Source: Pseudonocardia sulfidoxydans NBRC 16205 (GTDB lineage: Bacteria > Actinomycetota > Actinomycetes > Mycobacteriales > Pseudonocardiaceae). Taken from it: a stretch of 64,000 bases of DNA. The notes under the pieces are model-generated. The model did no database searches. It was not told where the DNA came from and saw nothing but the letters and a program-made list of their open reading frames with translations. Where the stretch lies: NCBI RefSeq assembly GCF_007989085.1, contig NZ_BJVJ01000031.1, positions 1 through 64,000 on the forward strand, in the 5' to 3' direction. Positions 56,655-64,000 of this stretch are shown here, piece by piece (position 1 is the first letter of the stretch; every line of letters begins with the position of its first letter). A program made the translations under genes and the position numbers.

Positions 56655-59438
56655 ATGCTTCTCGGCCGTTCCCGGGAGCTCGCCCACATCGACGAAATGC
56701 TGCAGTGCGCCGCCGACGAGGCCGCCAGCGCCGCGGTCGTGGTCGTCGGCGAGGCGGGCATCGGCAAGTCCGCGCTCGGCGACGCCGCCGCCGACTCCGC
56801 GGCCGGGCGTGGCACGACGATTCTGCGCACCTGCGGCATCGAGTCGGAATCGACGATCCCGTTCGCCGGTCTCGGCGACCTCCTGCGTCCGGTGCAGCAC
56901 CTCGTCGCCGAGCTGCCGGGTCCGCAGGCGGCCGCGCTGGCCGGGGCGCTCGCGCTGGGGCCGCCCGCGTCGCAGGACCGGTTCGCGGTGGCGGCGGCGA
57001 CGCTGTCGCTGCTGGCGGCGGCCTCGCACGGCGGGTCACTGCTGTGCCTGGTCGACGACGCGCACTGGCTCGACCCGTCGTCGGCGGAGGCGCTGGTGTT
57101 CGCGGCGCGCCGGATGCGGGCGGAGGCGTCGGTCATCGTGTTCACCGTCCGCGCCGACGAGCCCGGCGCCGCCCGGTTCCGCGACATGGACCCGCTGCCC
57201 CTCGGCGGTCTCGACGACGCCCCCGCCGCGGAGCTGCTGGCGCGCGGCGCGGGCCGCACCCTGCCGCCGGAGGTGTCGGCGCGGCTGCTGGCCGACACCG
57301 GTGGCAACCCGCTGGCGCTGCTGGAGGTGCCGGGGCAGCTGTCGGAGGACCAGCTCAGTGGCCGGGTGCCGATCCTGGAGCCGCTGCCCGTCGGGTCGCT
57401 GCTGATGGAGGGCTTCCTGCGCCGGGTCCGTGACCTGCCCGACGCCGCCCGCACCGCCTTGTTGCTGGCCGCGACGAGCGACATCGAGGCCGCCGATCTC
57501 GTCGACCGTGCCCTGCGTGACGGCGGCGGGGCGCTCGACGACCTGCACCCCGCCGAGGCGGCGGGTCTGGTGACCCTCGACGGCGGCCGGCTGCGGTTCC
57601 GGCACCCGCTGGTCCGCTCGGCGGTCTACCACGCGGCCGAGCCCGCGCGGCGCCGCGACGCCCACCGCCGCCTCGCCGACGCCCTCGACGACGTGCCCGC
57701 CCCGCAGGCCCCGGACCGGCAGGCCTGGCACCTCGCGGCGGCCACCGTGACCTCGGACGACGCCGTCGCCGCGAAGCTGGAGACGCTCGGTCGCGACGCC
57801 CTGGGCCGGCACAGCCACGCCGTCGCCACCCGCGCGCTGGAACGTGCCGCCGAGCTGAGCCCCGAGCCCGGCGACCGCGCACGTCGGCTGCTGGCCGCGG
57901 CGTCGGCGGCCGTCCCCGCGGGCTACATCCAGGAAGCCGTACGGCTGCTCGGCGAGGCCGAGAGCTGGACCGACGACCCGGTCGCCGCCGCGGTCGCCGA
58001 ATGCGAACGGCACCGGCTGGGCGTCTGGGCGGGCGACGCCGAGGCCAGCCGGGCACGGCTGTTCACGTTCGCGGAGAGTGTGGAGGCGGTGCTGCCGCCG
58101 GTCGCCGTGCGGGCCTACCTCGCGGCGGCGCAGGCCAGCCTGTTCACCTACGACGTCGCCGGCATCGCCCGCAGCGCCGAACGCGCCGCGGCGCTCGCCG
58201 GGGACGACGACGTCGTCGCCCTGCGCTGCGACGTGTTCGCCGCCTTCGCCGCGGCGCAGAGCGGCGAACGGGAGCGGGCCGCGACGCTGCTCGCGCGGCG
58301 CCGGACCCAGCTCGCCGTCCACGACACGTTCGAGATCGACCAGCTGGTGACGATGAGCGGGGTCTGCCACGTCGCCGTCGAGGACACCGCGGGGGCGCGG
58401 CCGTTGCTGGCCCGCGCCGTCGAGGCGAGCCGCACCGCCAACGCGGCCGGTCTGCTCGCCGTCCAGCTGCCGTGGCTCGCCGCGCTCGACTGGGTCGACG
58501 GGGAGTGGACGTCGGCGCTCGCGCTCGCCCACGAGGCCGTGCTGCTGGCCCCGGAGACGGGCTGGCTCGCCCAGCTGCCCAACAGCCTGAGCACGCTCGC
58601 CCGCGTCGAGGCAGGGTTCGGGATGGCCGACGAGTGCCGCGCCCACGCCGAACGCGCCGCGCACACCGCCGGTGGCGACGCCACCCGCGCCCACGCGCAC
58701 GCCGCCGTCGGACTCCTGGAGCTGGGGCACGCCGACCGCGCCGACGAGGCCGCGGCGGCGATGGAACGGGCCTGGGCGGCCGCGACCGAGCGTGAGCCGG
58801 AGCCCGCGCCGCTGCTGGCCGCGCAGCTGCTGCCCGATCTCGCCGAGGCCCGGCTGCGGGCCGGTCACACCGCGGGCGCCGCCGAAGCGCTCGCGAGGCT
58901 CGACAAGGTCGCCGCGAACATCGACCGCCACCTCGCCCGCGCCTGCTCGGCGCGGCTGCACGGGCTCTCGACGCGGACGGGGTTCGCCACGCACTTCGAG
59001 ACGGCGCTGCGCCACCACGACCGCGGCGGCCCCGTCTTCGAGCGGGCCCGCACCCACCTCGCCTACGGCGCCAGGCTGCGGCGCACCCGCGACCGGGCCG
59101 CGGCACGGACGCAGCTGGAGCGGGCGGTGGAGCTGTTCGAACGGCTCGGCGCGGCACCCTGGGCCGCCCGGGCCCGGGCCGAGCTGGTCGGCAGCGGCGG
59201 CTCCGCACCCGCGCCCAACGATCTCATCGAACTGACACTGACCCCGCAGGAGCTGCAGGTCTCCCTCGCCGTCAGGAAGGGACTGACCAACGTCGAGGTG
59301 GCGTCGTCGCTGTTCCTGTCGGTCAAGACCGTCGAGTACCACCTGAGCAACGTCTACCGGAAGCTCGGCGTGCGCTCCCGCACGCAGCTGGTCCGGGTGC
59401 TCGGTGAGGACCGGACGGCCCGCGCCCCTCTGGTGTGA
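56655..59438 (+). CDS. LAL-type LuxR regulator with AAA ATPase
   Basis: 927 aa, the size of the MalT/LAL family. Walker A VGEAGIGKSAL (K38), Walker B LLCLVDDAHWLD, a long helical-repeat middle (about 300-830), and a C-terminal LuxR helix-turn-helix LTPQELQVSLAVRKGLTNVEVASSLFLSVKTVEYHLSNVYRKLGV. LAL regulators are ATP-dependent activators of catabolic or secondary-metabolite genes. Start ATG 56655. Possible targets are the flanking unknown gene and the divergent-end operon at 60-63.8 kb. Confidence 0.9.
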   Translation: MLLGRSRELAHIDEMLQCAADEAASAAVVVVGEAGIGKSALGDAAADSAAGRGTTILRTCGIESESTIPFAGLGDLLRPVQHLVAELPGPQAAALAGALALGPPASQDRFAVAAATLSLLAAASHGGSLLCLVDDAHWLDPSSAEALVFAARRMRAEASVIVFTVRADEPGAARFRDMDPLPLGGLDDAPAAELLARGAGRTLPPEVSARLLADTGGNPLALLEVPGQLSEDQLSGRVPILEPLPVGSLLMEGFLRRVRDLPDAARTALLLAATSDIEAADLVDRALRDGGGALDDLHPAEAAGLVTLDGGRLRFRHPLVRSAVYHAAEPARRRDAHRRLADALDDVPAPQAPDRQAWHLAAATVTSDDAVAAKLETLGRDALGRHSHAVATRALERAAELSPEPGDRARRLLAAASAAVPAGYIQEAVRLLGEAESWTDDPVAAAVAECERHRLGVWAGDAEASRARLFTFAESVEAVLPPVAVRAYLAAAQASLFTYDVAGIARSAERAAALAGDDDVVALRCDVFAAFAAAQSGERERAATLLARRRTQLAVHDTFEIDQLVTMSGVCHVAVEDTAGARPLLARAVEASRTANAAGLLAVQLPWLAALDWVDGEWTSALALAHEAVLLAPETGWLAQLPNSLSTLARVEAGFGMADECRAHAERAAHTAGGDATRAHAHAAVGLLELGHADRADEAAAAMERAWAAATEREPEPAPLLAAQLLPDLAEARLRAGHTAGAAEALARLDKVAANIDRHLARACSARLHGLSTRTGFATHFETALRHHDRGGPVFERARTHLAYGARLRRTRDRAAARTQLERAVELFERLGAAPWAARARAELVGSGGSAPAPNDLIELTLTPQELQVSLAVRKGLTNVEVASSLFLSVKTVEYHLSNVYRKLGVRSRTQLVRVLGEDRTARAPLV

Positions 59439-59471
59439 GCGCGGGCCGCCCTCCCGCCCCCCGGGTCCTCG

Positions 59472-60053
59472 TCAGGCGACCGCGGCGTCGATCTCGCGGG
59501 TGCGCATCGTGCCGCGCAGGTCGCGCAACAGCCGGCCGCGCGTCGGGCCGATGCTGCCGTGCGGGATGCCGCAGCCACGCAGCAGCGCGTACCCGTCGCC
59601 GGGCAGGTAGAACAGCGCGTCGACGACCTGGCGGCGACGCCCCGACAGGTCCGCGACGACGTCGGCGACGACCCGGCGCACGTCCGCGGCGATGGCCACG
59701 GCCTCGGGCCCGGGGACGAGGGCGGCGATCTCGTCGAGGCCGACGTCGGTGGGCAGCTCGCGGCGGCTGCGGCGCAGCAGGGCGAGGCACTCGCGGCCCG
59801 CGGTGCGCACGAGCCAGCCACGCAGCCGCTGCGGGTCGCGGATCGTGGCGCCCCGCTCCAGCAGCCGCACCCAGGTGTTCTGGACGGCGTCGGCGGCGTC
59901 GGCGTCCTGCAGCCGGAAGGCCCGCACCGCGGCACGCACCGCGACGCCGTGGCGGGCCACGATCGCGGTGGTCGCACCGGGGTCGCCCGCCCGGCTGCGG
60001 CGCAGCAGGTCGTCGTCGGTGGGCTCGGTGGTGGGCGGCAGCGGCGTCGACAT
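59472..60053 (-). CDS. Sigma-70 family (ECF-like) RNA polymerase sigma factor
   Basis: 193 aa. Region 2 is ARHGVAVRAAVRAFRLQDADAADAVQNTWVRLLE with the usual acidic pattern. Region 4 is degenerate: DLSGRRRQVVDALFYLPGDGYALLRGCGIPHGSIGPTRGRLLRDLRG. The ATG at 60053 follows GGGGGA (another ATG at 60077). Third gene of the GMC/patatin operon, 35 bp after it. No anti-sigma gene adjacent. Confidence 0.8.
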   Translation of the reverse strand: MSTPLPPTTEPTDDDLLRRSRAGDPGATTAIVARHGVAVRAAVRAFRLQDADAADAVQNTWVRLLERGATIRDPQRLRGWLVRTAGRECLALLRRSRRELPTDVGLDEIAALVPGPEAVAIAADVRRVVADVVADLSGRRRQVVDALFYLPGDGYALLRGCGIPHGSIGPTRGRLLRDLRGTMRTREIDAAVA

Positions 60054-60088
60054 CGTGTCCCCCTCGCGCTTCGACATCGACGCCGACG

Positions 60089-62119
60089 CTATGGAGGTCC
60101 CGACCCCGGGGGATCCGAGGAAACCCTGGGCACCACCCCTGGGGCCGTACCGGTGAGCAGGCCGCGCAGCCAGCGCTCGTGCCCCGCGGTCACGACGCGG
60201 CGCAGCAGCACCCGCGCCACCCACGGCACCAGACCCCGCTGGGTCTCGACGGTGCGGACCCGGCAGCCGTCGCGGTCGGGCTCCAGCCACCACACGTGGT
60301 ACCCGCGTGCGAGGGGCCCCTTCCACGTCCAGCCCAGCTCCTTGCCCTCCTCGAAGCTCACGACGGTGCTCCGGATCCGGGTGTGGAACGTGGTCCACCG
60401 GAACGTGGTCGTGGCCGTCAACCCGGCCCCACCGTCGTCGAGGCGGACGTCGCGGGCGTTGTCGTAGAAGCGTTCCCACCCCGCCGCGTCGACGAGCGCC
60501 GCCCACACCCGCTCGGGCGGGACGGGCAGCGTCGTCCTGTTGTCGGTGACGACGAACGCGTTCGTGGGGCCCTGCCCCGCGGGGAACCCGGGGTCGACGG
60601 CGCGCGCACGCGGCGCCCCGTAGATCCCCGCGAGCCGGCGCGCGAACCACGACGCGAAGCGCCACACCGCCCGCACCCGGCGGCCGACACCGGGGGCGAT
60701 GCCGCGCACCGTCGTCAGCAGCCGCAGGAACGACCACGCACGCAGCCGCAGCGTCCCGTCGGCGACGGGATCGGCGCCGGGATCGGCGGGGACGTCGCGG
60801 CGGTGGACGGTGACGGCGAGCGTCGTGGTGTCGGGCCACAGGTCCAGGCGCCCGTCGTGACGGACCTGTTTGACGCCGACGAGCCGCAGCGGCTGCCCCA
60901 CCAGGTCGGTGAAGTCGAGCCGGTACTCCATCGTGGACGGTCCCGTGCCGGGCAGCAGCGTCAGCTCGCCCGTCTCGACGGGCCGCCTCCCCCCGAACGC
61001 CGCGCAGTCGACTTGGCCGGTCAGACCCAACCGGCGGTCCCCCGCGCGCAGGGTGTCGACGTCGCGGGCCGTGGCGGTGAGCGCGACGGTGAGCCGCGCG
61101 TACGGGTCGGTCGCGATCCGGACCCGGCCCGACATCCGTTCCCGGAACCGCACCCCACCGGGCATGGGCGGCGTCGGCGGGGAGGCCGGGACGAGCGTGA
61201 CCCCCGGGCGGTCCACGCACCAGCGGCGGGCCTCGGTCACCCCCAGCTCGACGGTCCTGGCGATCGCGCGGCGGGTGAACACCAACAGGTAGTGGATCGG
61301 GACCTCGGCGACGAGCGGCACCACCCGCACCGGGTACGGGAACGACCCGGGCACCCCCCGCGCCCAGGCCTCGTTGCTGGCGGCGATGCGTTCCAGGTCC
61401 GCGTGCAGGCGGCCGTTCGCGGCGGCCTCGATGATCTGGAAGTACTGCGAGACCGGGCCGTTGCGCCCGCGTCCGGCCGTGCTGACCGTCCACGGGATCC
61501 ACAGCTCGTTCGCGCCGGCGTCGACGGTGGCGGCGAGGTTGGCGTCGGTGACGTAGACGGCGTCGATGAAGCGACGGCCGCCGATCACCACCGGCGGGTA
61601 CCAGCCGGGCAGCGACGTCGCCGCGACGAGCAGGTCCTCCGTCATGTCCGCGGGGGCGACCGTGCGCGACCGCTGGGCGTCGACGTCGAAGACGTTGAAC
61701 GTGGCCGGGGCGCCCCGGGCGCGGATCGTGGGCCAGTCGAGACCCCAGATCCCCTGCAGGACGTTCGTGCGGAACCGGCGCATCGAGAACAGGGCGGTAC
61801 CCGTGAGGTTCGGGGCGGCGCCGCGGGTGACCGGGGCGACGCGGCGCCAGTTGTCGGCGATGGCGCGCCCGCTGCACCCCTGGCACCACATGGCGAGGTT
61901 GAACACGCCGCCGCTGGCACCGTCGGCGTGCACGAACCCCAGCGGCTCGTCGTCGATCCGGGCCTCGTCGAGCCACACCTGCAGCACGCCCGCCTGGTAG
62001 GCGACCTTGAGGCCGCCACCGGCCATGACCAGCCCGCGGCGCACGTCGGCACCGAGGTCGGGCGCGAGGACACCGCCGGGACGGCAGTCGGCGAACCCGA
62101 CGTCGCGCACCGCCGCCAT
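60089..62119 (-). CDS. Patatin-like phospholipase fused to an SRPBCC domain
   Basis: 676 aa. The N-terminal patatin-like hydrolase has the oxyanion GGGLK, nucleophile S69 in GASGG and a DAVYVTDAN active-site Asp. A middle region (about 370-500) is beta-rich and unassigned. The C-terminal SRPBCC/polyketide-cyclase-like domain (about 540-650) has LPVPPERVWAALVDAAGWERFYDNARDV and VSFEEGKELGWTWKGPL. Such a fusion suggests hydrolysis or transfer on a bound hydrophobic ligand. ATG 62119 overlaps the GMC stop by one base. Confidence 0.8.
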   Translation of the reverse strand: MAAVRDVGFADCRPGGVLAPDLGADVRRGLVMAGGGLKVAYQAGVLQVWLDEARIDDEPLGFVHADGASGGVFNLAMWCQGCSGRAIADNWRRVAPVTRGAAPNLTGTALFSMRRFRTNVLQGIWGLDWPTIRARGAPATFNVFDVDAQRSRTVAPADMTEDLLVAATSLPGWYPPVVIGGRRFIDAVYVTDANLAATVDAGANELWIPWTVSTAGRGRNGPVSQYFQIIEAAANGRLHADLERIAASNEAWARGVPGSFPYPVRVVPLVAEVPIHYLLVFTRRAIARTVELGVTEARRWCVDRPGVTLVPASPPTPPMPGGVRFRERMSGRVRIATDPYARLTVALTATARDVDTLRAGDRRLGLTGQVDCAAFGGRRPVETGELTLLPGTGPSTMEYRLDFTDLVGQPLRLVGVKQVRHDGRLDLWPDTTTLAVTVHRRDVPADPGADPVADGTLRLRAWSFLRLLTTVRGIAPGVGRRVRAVWRFASWFARRLAGIYGAPRARAVDPGFPAGQGPTNAFVVTDNRTTLPVPPERVWAALVDAAGWERFYDNARDVRLDDGGAGLTATTTFRWTTFHTRIRSTVVSFEEGKELGWTWKGPLARGYHVWWLEPDRDGCRVRTVETQRGLVPWVARVLLRRVVTAGHERWLRGLLTGTAPGVVPRVSSDPPGSGPP

Positions 62120-63786
62120 CAGCGGACGTCCAGGATGCGGCGGGCGCAGCGCTCGGCGAACGCCGCGATCGTCATCGACGGGTTCGCGCCGACGGCCGTC
62201 GGCATCACGGACCCGTCGGCGACGAACAGCCCCGGATGACCGAACGCGCGTCCGTCCCCGTCGACGACCCCGTCGGCGGGGCTGCGCCCCATCGGGCAGC
62301 CGCCGAGCGGATGCGCGGTGACACCACGGCTGAGCAGCCCCGACGGCCCTCGCCGGAACGTGACGCCCGCCCCCGTCGCGACGCCGCGCATCGCCTGCAG
62401 CACCGTCGCGAAGTACTCGGCCGTGCCCGGCCCGCGGGGCGACCATTCGAGGTCGAGCCACGTGCCGTCCCCGGCCAGGCGCATCGTGCCGCTGCCCGGG
62501 TCCATGCCCATGCCGAGCAGCGGCGCCGTCGACCGGGACACCCCCATCGGCCCCAGCACCCGGGACACGCCGCCGCCGATGTCGCTGCGCCGGCGGTGCA
62601 GGAGACGCTGCCACAGCCGCTGCACCAGCAGCAGCGCGCCGCGGCCGTACAAGCCCACCTGGTAGGTCTCGCCGACCCAACCCAGCACGCTCGGGTAGCC
62701 GCCGTCCTCGATGAGGAAGCCGCCGTCGTCGTCGCGCAGGATCCGGGTGATGACGGGGCCGCGCTGCGAGTCGACCTCGCGCGTGCCGCCGGTGGTGAAG
62801 CCGATGGCGTCGCCGTTGCCGGAGAAACGGGTGCCCAGTGCCGGGCTCAGCCGGGGCAGCCCCGTCACCTTGTTGGCCAGCAGCAGCCGGGTGGTCCCGA
62901 ACGCGCCGGCGCCCATCACGACGGTCCTGGCGCGGACCTCTCGCGTCGGCGGGACGACACCCCGCGGCCGGCGCCGCCGGGGCTCACCCGGCCCCGGCAG
63001 CGTGTGCGTGCGGTAGCGCACGACGTAGGTCTCGTCGTCGCCGTCGGGGACCGCGCCGATGCCGACGACCTCGCGCAGGGTCCGGACGTGCGCCCCGGCC
63101 TCGACGGCCGCCGACAGGTAGGTGAGGTCCAGGGTGTTCTTGGCGCCCTCGTTGCAGCCGAAGTCGCACTTGCCGCACGACGTGCAGGTGCTGCGCTGCA
63201 CCCGGTGCAGGTTGTCGGTGCGGGTACCGACCGGGCGCCCCGGGGTGTGCCCCGGCGGCGCGAACGTCACGGCGACCGGCGCCGCCACGGCCGGCCTGCC
63301 GTACCCGGCCGCGGCGGCGTCGAACGCGGCGGACTTGGGCATCCGCGCCGCCAGGTACTGCGGGACGCAGCGCACACCGAGCATCTGCGCGACGGCCGGA
63401 TAGTGCTCCTCGAGGTCGCCGTACCCGATGGGCCATTGTCCGGAGACCCCGTCGAACCACTCCTTCGGCATCTCCAGGGTGACGTTGGCGTAGATCAGCG
63501 ACCCGCCGCCGAGCCCGCTCGCCACGACCGCGTCGAGACTGCGGAACGACCACAGGTCGAACAGGCCGTAGAGGCCGCGGCTGGGGTCCCAGAAGTTCTC
63601 GGAGATCTCCGAGGGGGTACGGGCGAACGCGCCGGGCGGGTAGGCGGCGCCGCGCTCCAGGACCAGCACCGACCGGTGGGCCTGCGCGAGCCGGCAGGCC
63701 GTGACGGCACCGCCGAACCCCGACCCGACGACGACCACGTCGTAGTCGTCGCGGATCTCCCCCTGCAGGTCGTGCGGCTCGTCCAC
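62119..63786 (-). CDS. GMC oxidoreductase, cholesterol-oxidase-like
   Basis: 555 aa. FAD motif VVVGSGFGGAVTACRLAQ, GLGGGSLIYANVTLEMP, a Cys cluster STCTSCGKCDFGCNEGAKNT resembling a ferredoxin site, and C-terminal HPLGGCPMG plus GANPSMTIAAFAERCAR. The Cys cluster and overall size place it with cholesterol oxidase-related GMC enzymes. The GTG at 63786 follows GGGGAGG. First gene of an operon with the patatin-SRPBCC and sigma genes, pointing to sterol, lipid or hydrophobic alcohol metabolism (inference). Confidence 0.85.
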   Translation of the reverse strand: MDEPHDLQGEIRDDYDVVVVGSGFGGAVTACRLAQAHRSVLVLERGAAYPPGAFARTPSEISENFWDPSRGLYGLFDLWSFRSLDAVVASGLGGGSLIYANVTLEMPKEWFDGVSGQWPIGYGDLEEHYPAVAQMLGVRCVPQYLAARMPKSAAFDAAAAGYGRPAVAAPVAVTFAPPGHTPGRPVGTRTDNLHRVQRSTCTSCGKCDFGCNEGAKNTLDLTYLSAAVEAGAHVRTLREVVGIGAVPDGDDETYVVRYRTHTLPGPGEPRRRRPRGVVPPTREVRARTVVMGAGAFGTTRLLLANKVTGLPRLSPALGTRFSGNGDAIGFTTGGTREVDSQRGPVITRILRDDDGGFLIEDGGYPSVLGWVGETYQVGLYGRGALLLVQRLWQRLLHRRRSDIGGGVSRVLGPMGVSRSTAPLLGMGMDPGSGTMRLAGDGTWLDLEWSPRGPGTAEYFATVLQAMRGVATGAGVTFRRGPSGLLSRGVTAHPLGGCPMGRSPADGVVDGDGRAFGHPGLFVADGSVMPTAVGANPSMTIAAFAERCARRILDVR

Positions 63787-63911
63787 GGCCCCGCCTCCCC
63801 ACCCTCGTGCTCGACAAGAGCGCGGAGGGCACGGTCGCGATACGTGCCGTCACGCCCCGCGTCCCCAGCGTGGGCGATCCGGCCCGTCGCGGCATCCGCC
63901 CGGCGGCGGTG

Positions 63912-63995
63912 CGGCACTGCTCCGAACGGCCGCGGCGCGGTGCTGCTCCGAACGGCCGCGGCGCGGTGCTGCTCCGAACGGCCGCCGGTGGCGGT
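63912..63995. repeat. 26-bp tandem repeats at the right end
   Basis: CTGCTCCGAACGGCCGC recurs at 63917, 63943 and 63969, period 26, with GCGCGGTG linkers; the third unit diverges at its end. It lies upstream of the GMC operon, so it may be a regulatory array or simple satellite. The window ends inside this region; no gene is visible from 63787 to 64000. Confidence 0.7.
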
Positions 63996-64000
63996 GCTGT

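Noticed and set aside
57036-59342. 768-residue minus-strand frame opposite the LAL regulator
   Set aside because: Typical high-GC antisense shadow; the + strand frame has clear Walker and LuxR motifs.

Overview
The window is very GC-rich and uses GTG or TTG starts freely, with many 4-base ATGA/GTGA gene overlaps. It carries F420 enzymes, a DevR/DevS-type two-component system, an IdeR-type iron box and actinobacterial sigma-54-like activators. This points to a soil actinobacterium, most likely Pseudonocardia or a close relative (inference from gene content; no rRNA or tRNA gene is present to confirm it).

Layout. (1) 1-13.85 kb is a hypoxia/redox block. It holds a DevR-like response regulator, a CBS protein, an Acg-type nitroreductase, a tandem universal stress protein, a PPOX protein and a DevS-like GAF-GAF histidine kinase. 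A palindrome of the form GGGACC-N2-GGTCCC lies in front of each, so the block looks like a DosR-type dormancy regulon. Embedded in it are a D-lactate-dehydrogenase-like FAD/Fe-S enzyme, a GMC oxidoreductase operon and its probable AcoR-like activator, which has TGTCTCA half-sites. (2) 13.9-30.8 kb is the most interesting part. Two long operons and two single genes share LacI-type operators (consensus about TRGAAACGNTTC). They encode NAMPT, PRPP synthetase, an Fgd1-like F420 enzyme, a PPOX/FDOR-type flavoprotein, a cupin, a GATase1-like protein, two aldehyde dehydrogenases, a CaiB-type CoA-transferase, a glutaryl-CoA-dehydrogenase-like enzyme, ribokinase, a LOG-type phosphoribohydrolase, a HAD phosphatase and a nucleoside hydrolase. 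Read together they suggest catabolism of a pyridine compound that is first activated by phosphoribosylation, then reduced, opened, and oxidised to glutarate, glutaryl-CoA and crotonyl-CoA, with ribose phosphate recycled to PRPP. (3) 30.9-32.9 kb is a four-gene operon: an acidic microprotein, a PrmC-like methyltransferase, a CDGSH protein and a haem-oxygenase-fold redox enzyme. (4) 33.3-41.5 kb holds an SDR, an AarF/UbiB kinase, a TetR regulator, a heterodimeric ABC exporter-fold pair and a divergent siderophore-interacting protein with an iron box. (5) 41.5-51.9 kb is a mixed metabolic region: lipoprotein lipase, intradiol dioxygenase, citryl-CoA-lyase-like protein, methyltransferase, a D/K/Y/C-rich repeat protein, an Rrf2/NmrA pair, DoxX, VOC, enoyl-CoA hydratase, HTH-TOBE, an ACMSD-like amidohydrolase, an ACT-like protein and a SnoaL-like protein. 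(6) 52-64 kb holds LigD, an anti-sigma-like ATPase, two LuxR-type regulators around an unknown 131-aa protein, a sigma factor, a patatin-SRPBCC fusion and a GMC/cholesterol-oxidase-like enzyme.

Dispersed non-coding structure is abundant. There are five copies of a near-perfect 40-bp palindrome, two copies of a 59-bp double hairpin, a family of GTGAGGTTGC repeats that includes a 60-bp hairpin with 19-bp perfect arms, three ~163-bp tandem units in a 1.2-kb gene-free stretch, and 26-bp tandem repeats at the right end. No transposase, integrase, CRISPR array, tRNA or rRNA was seen.
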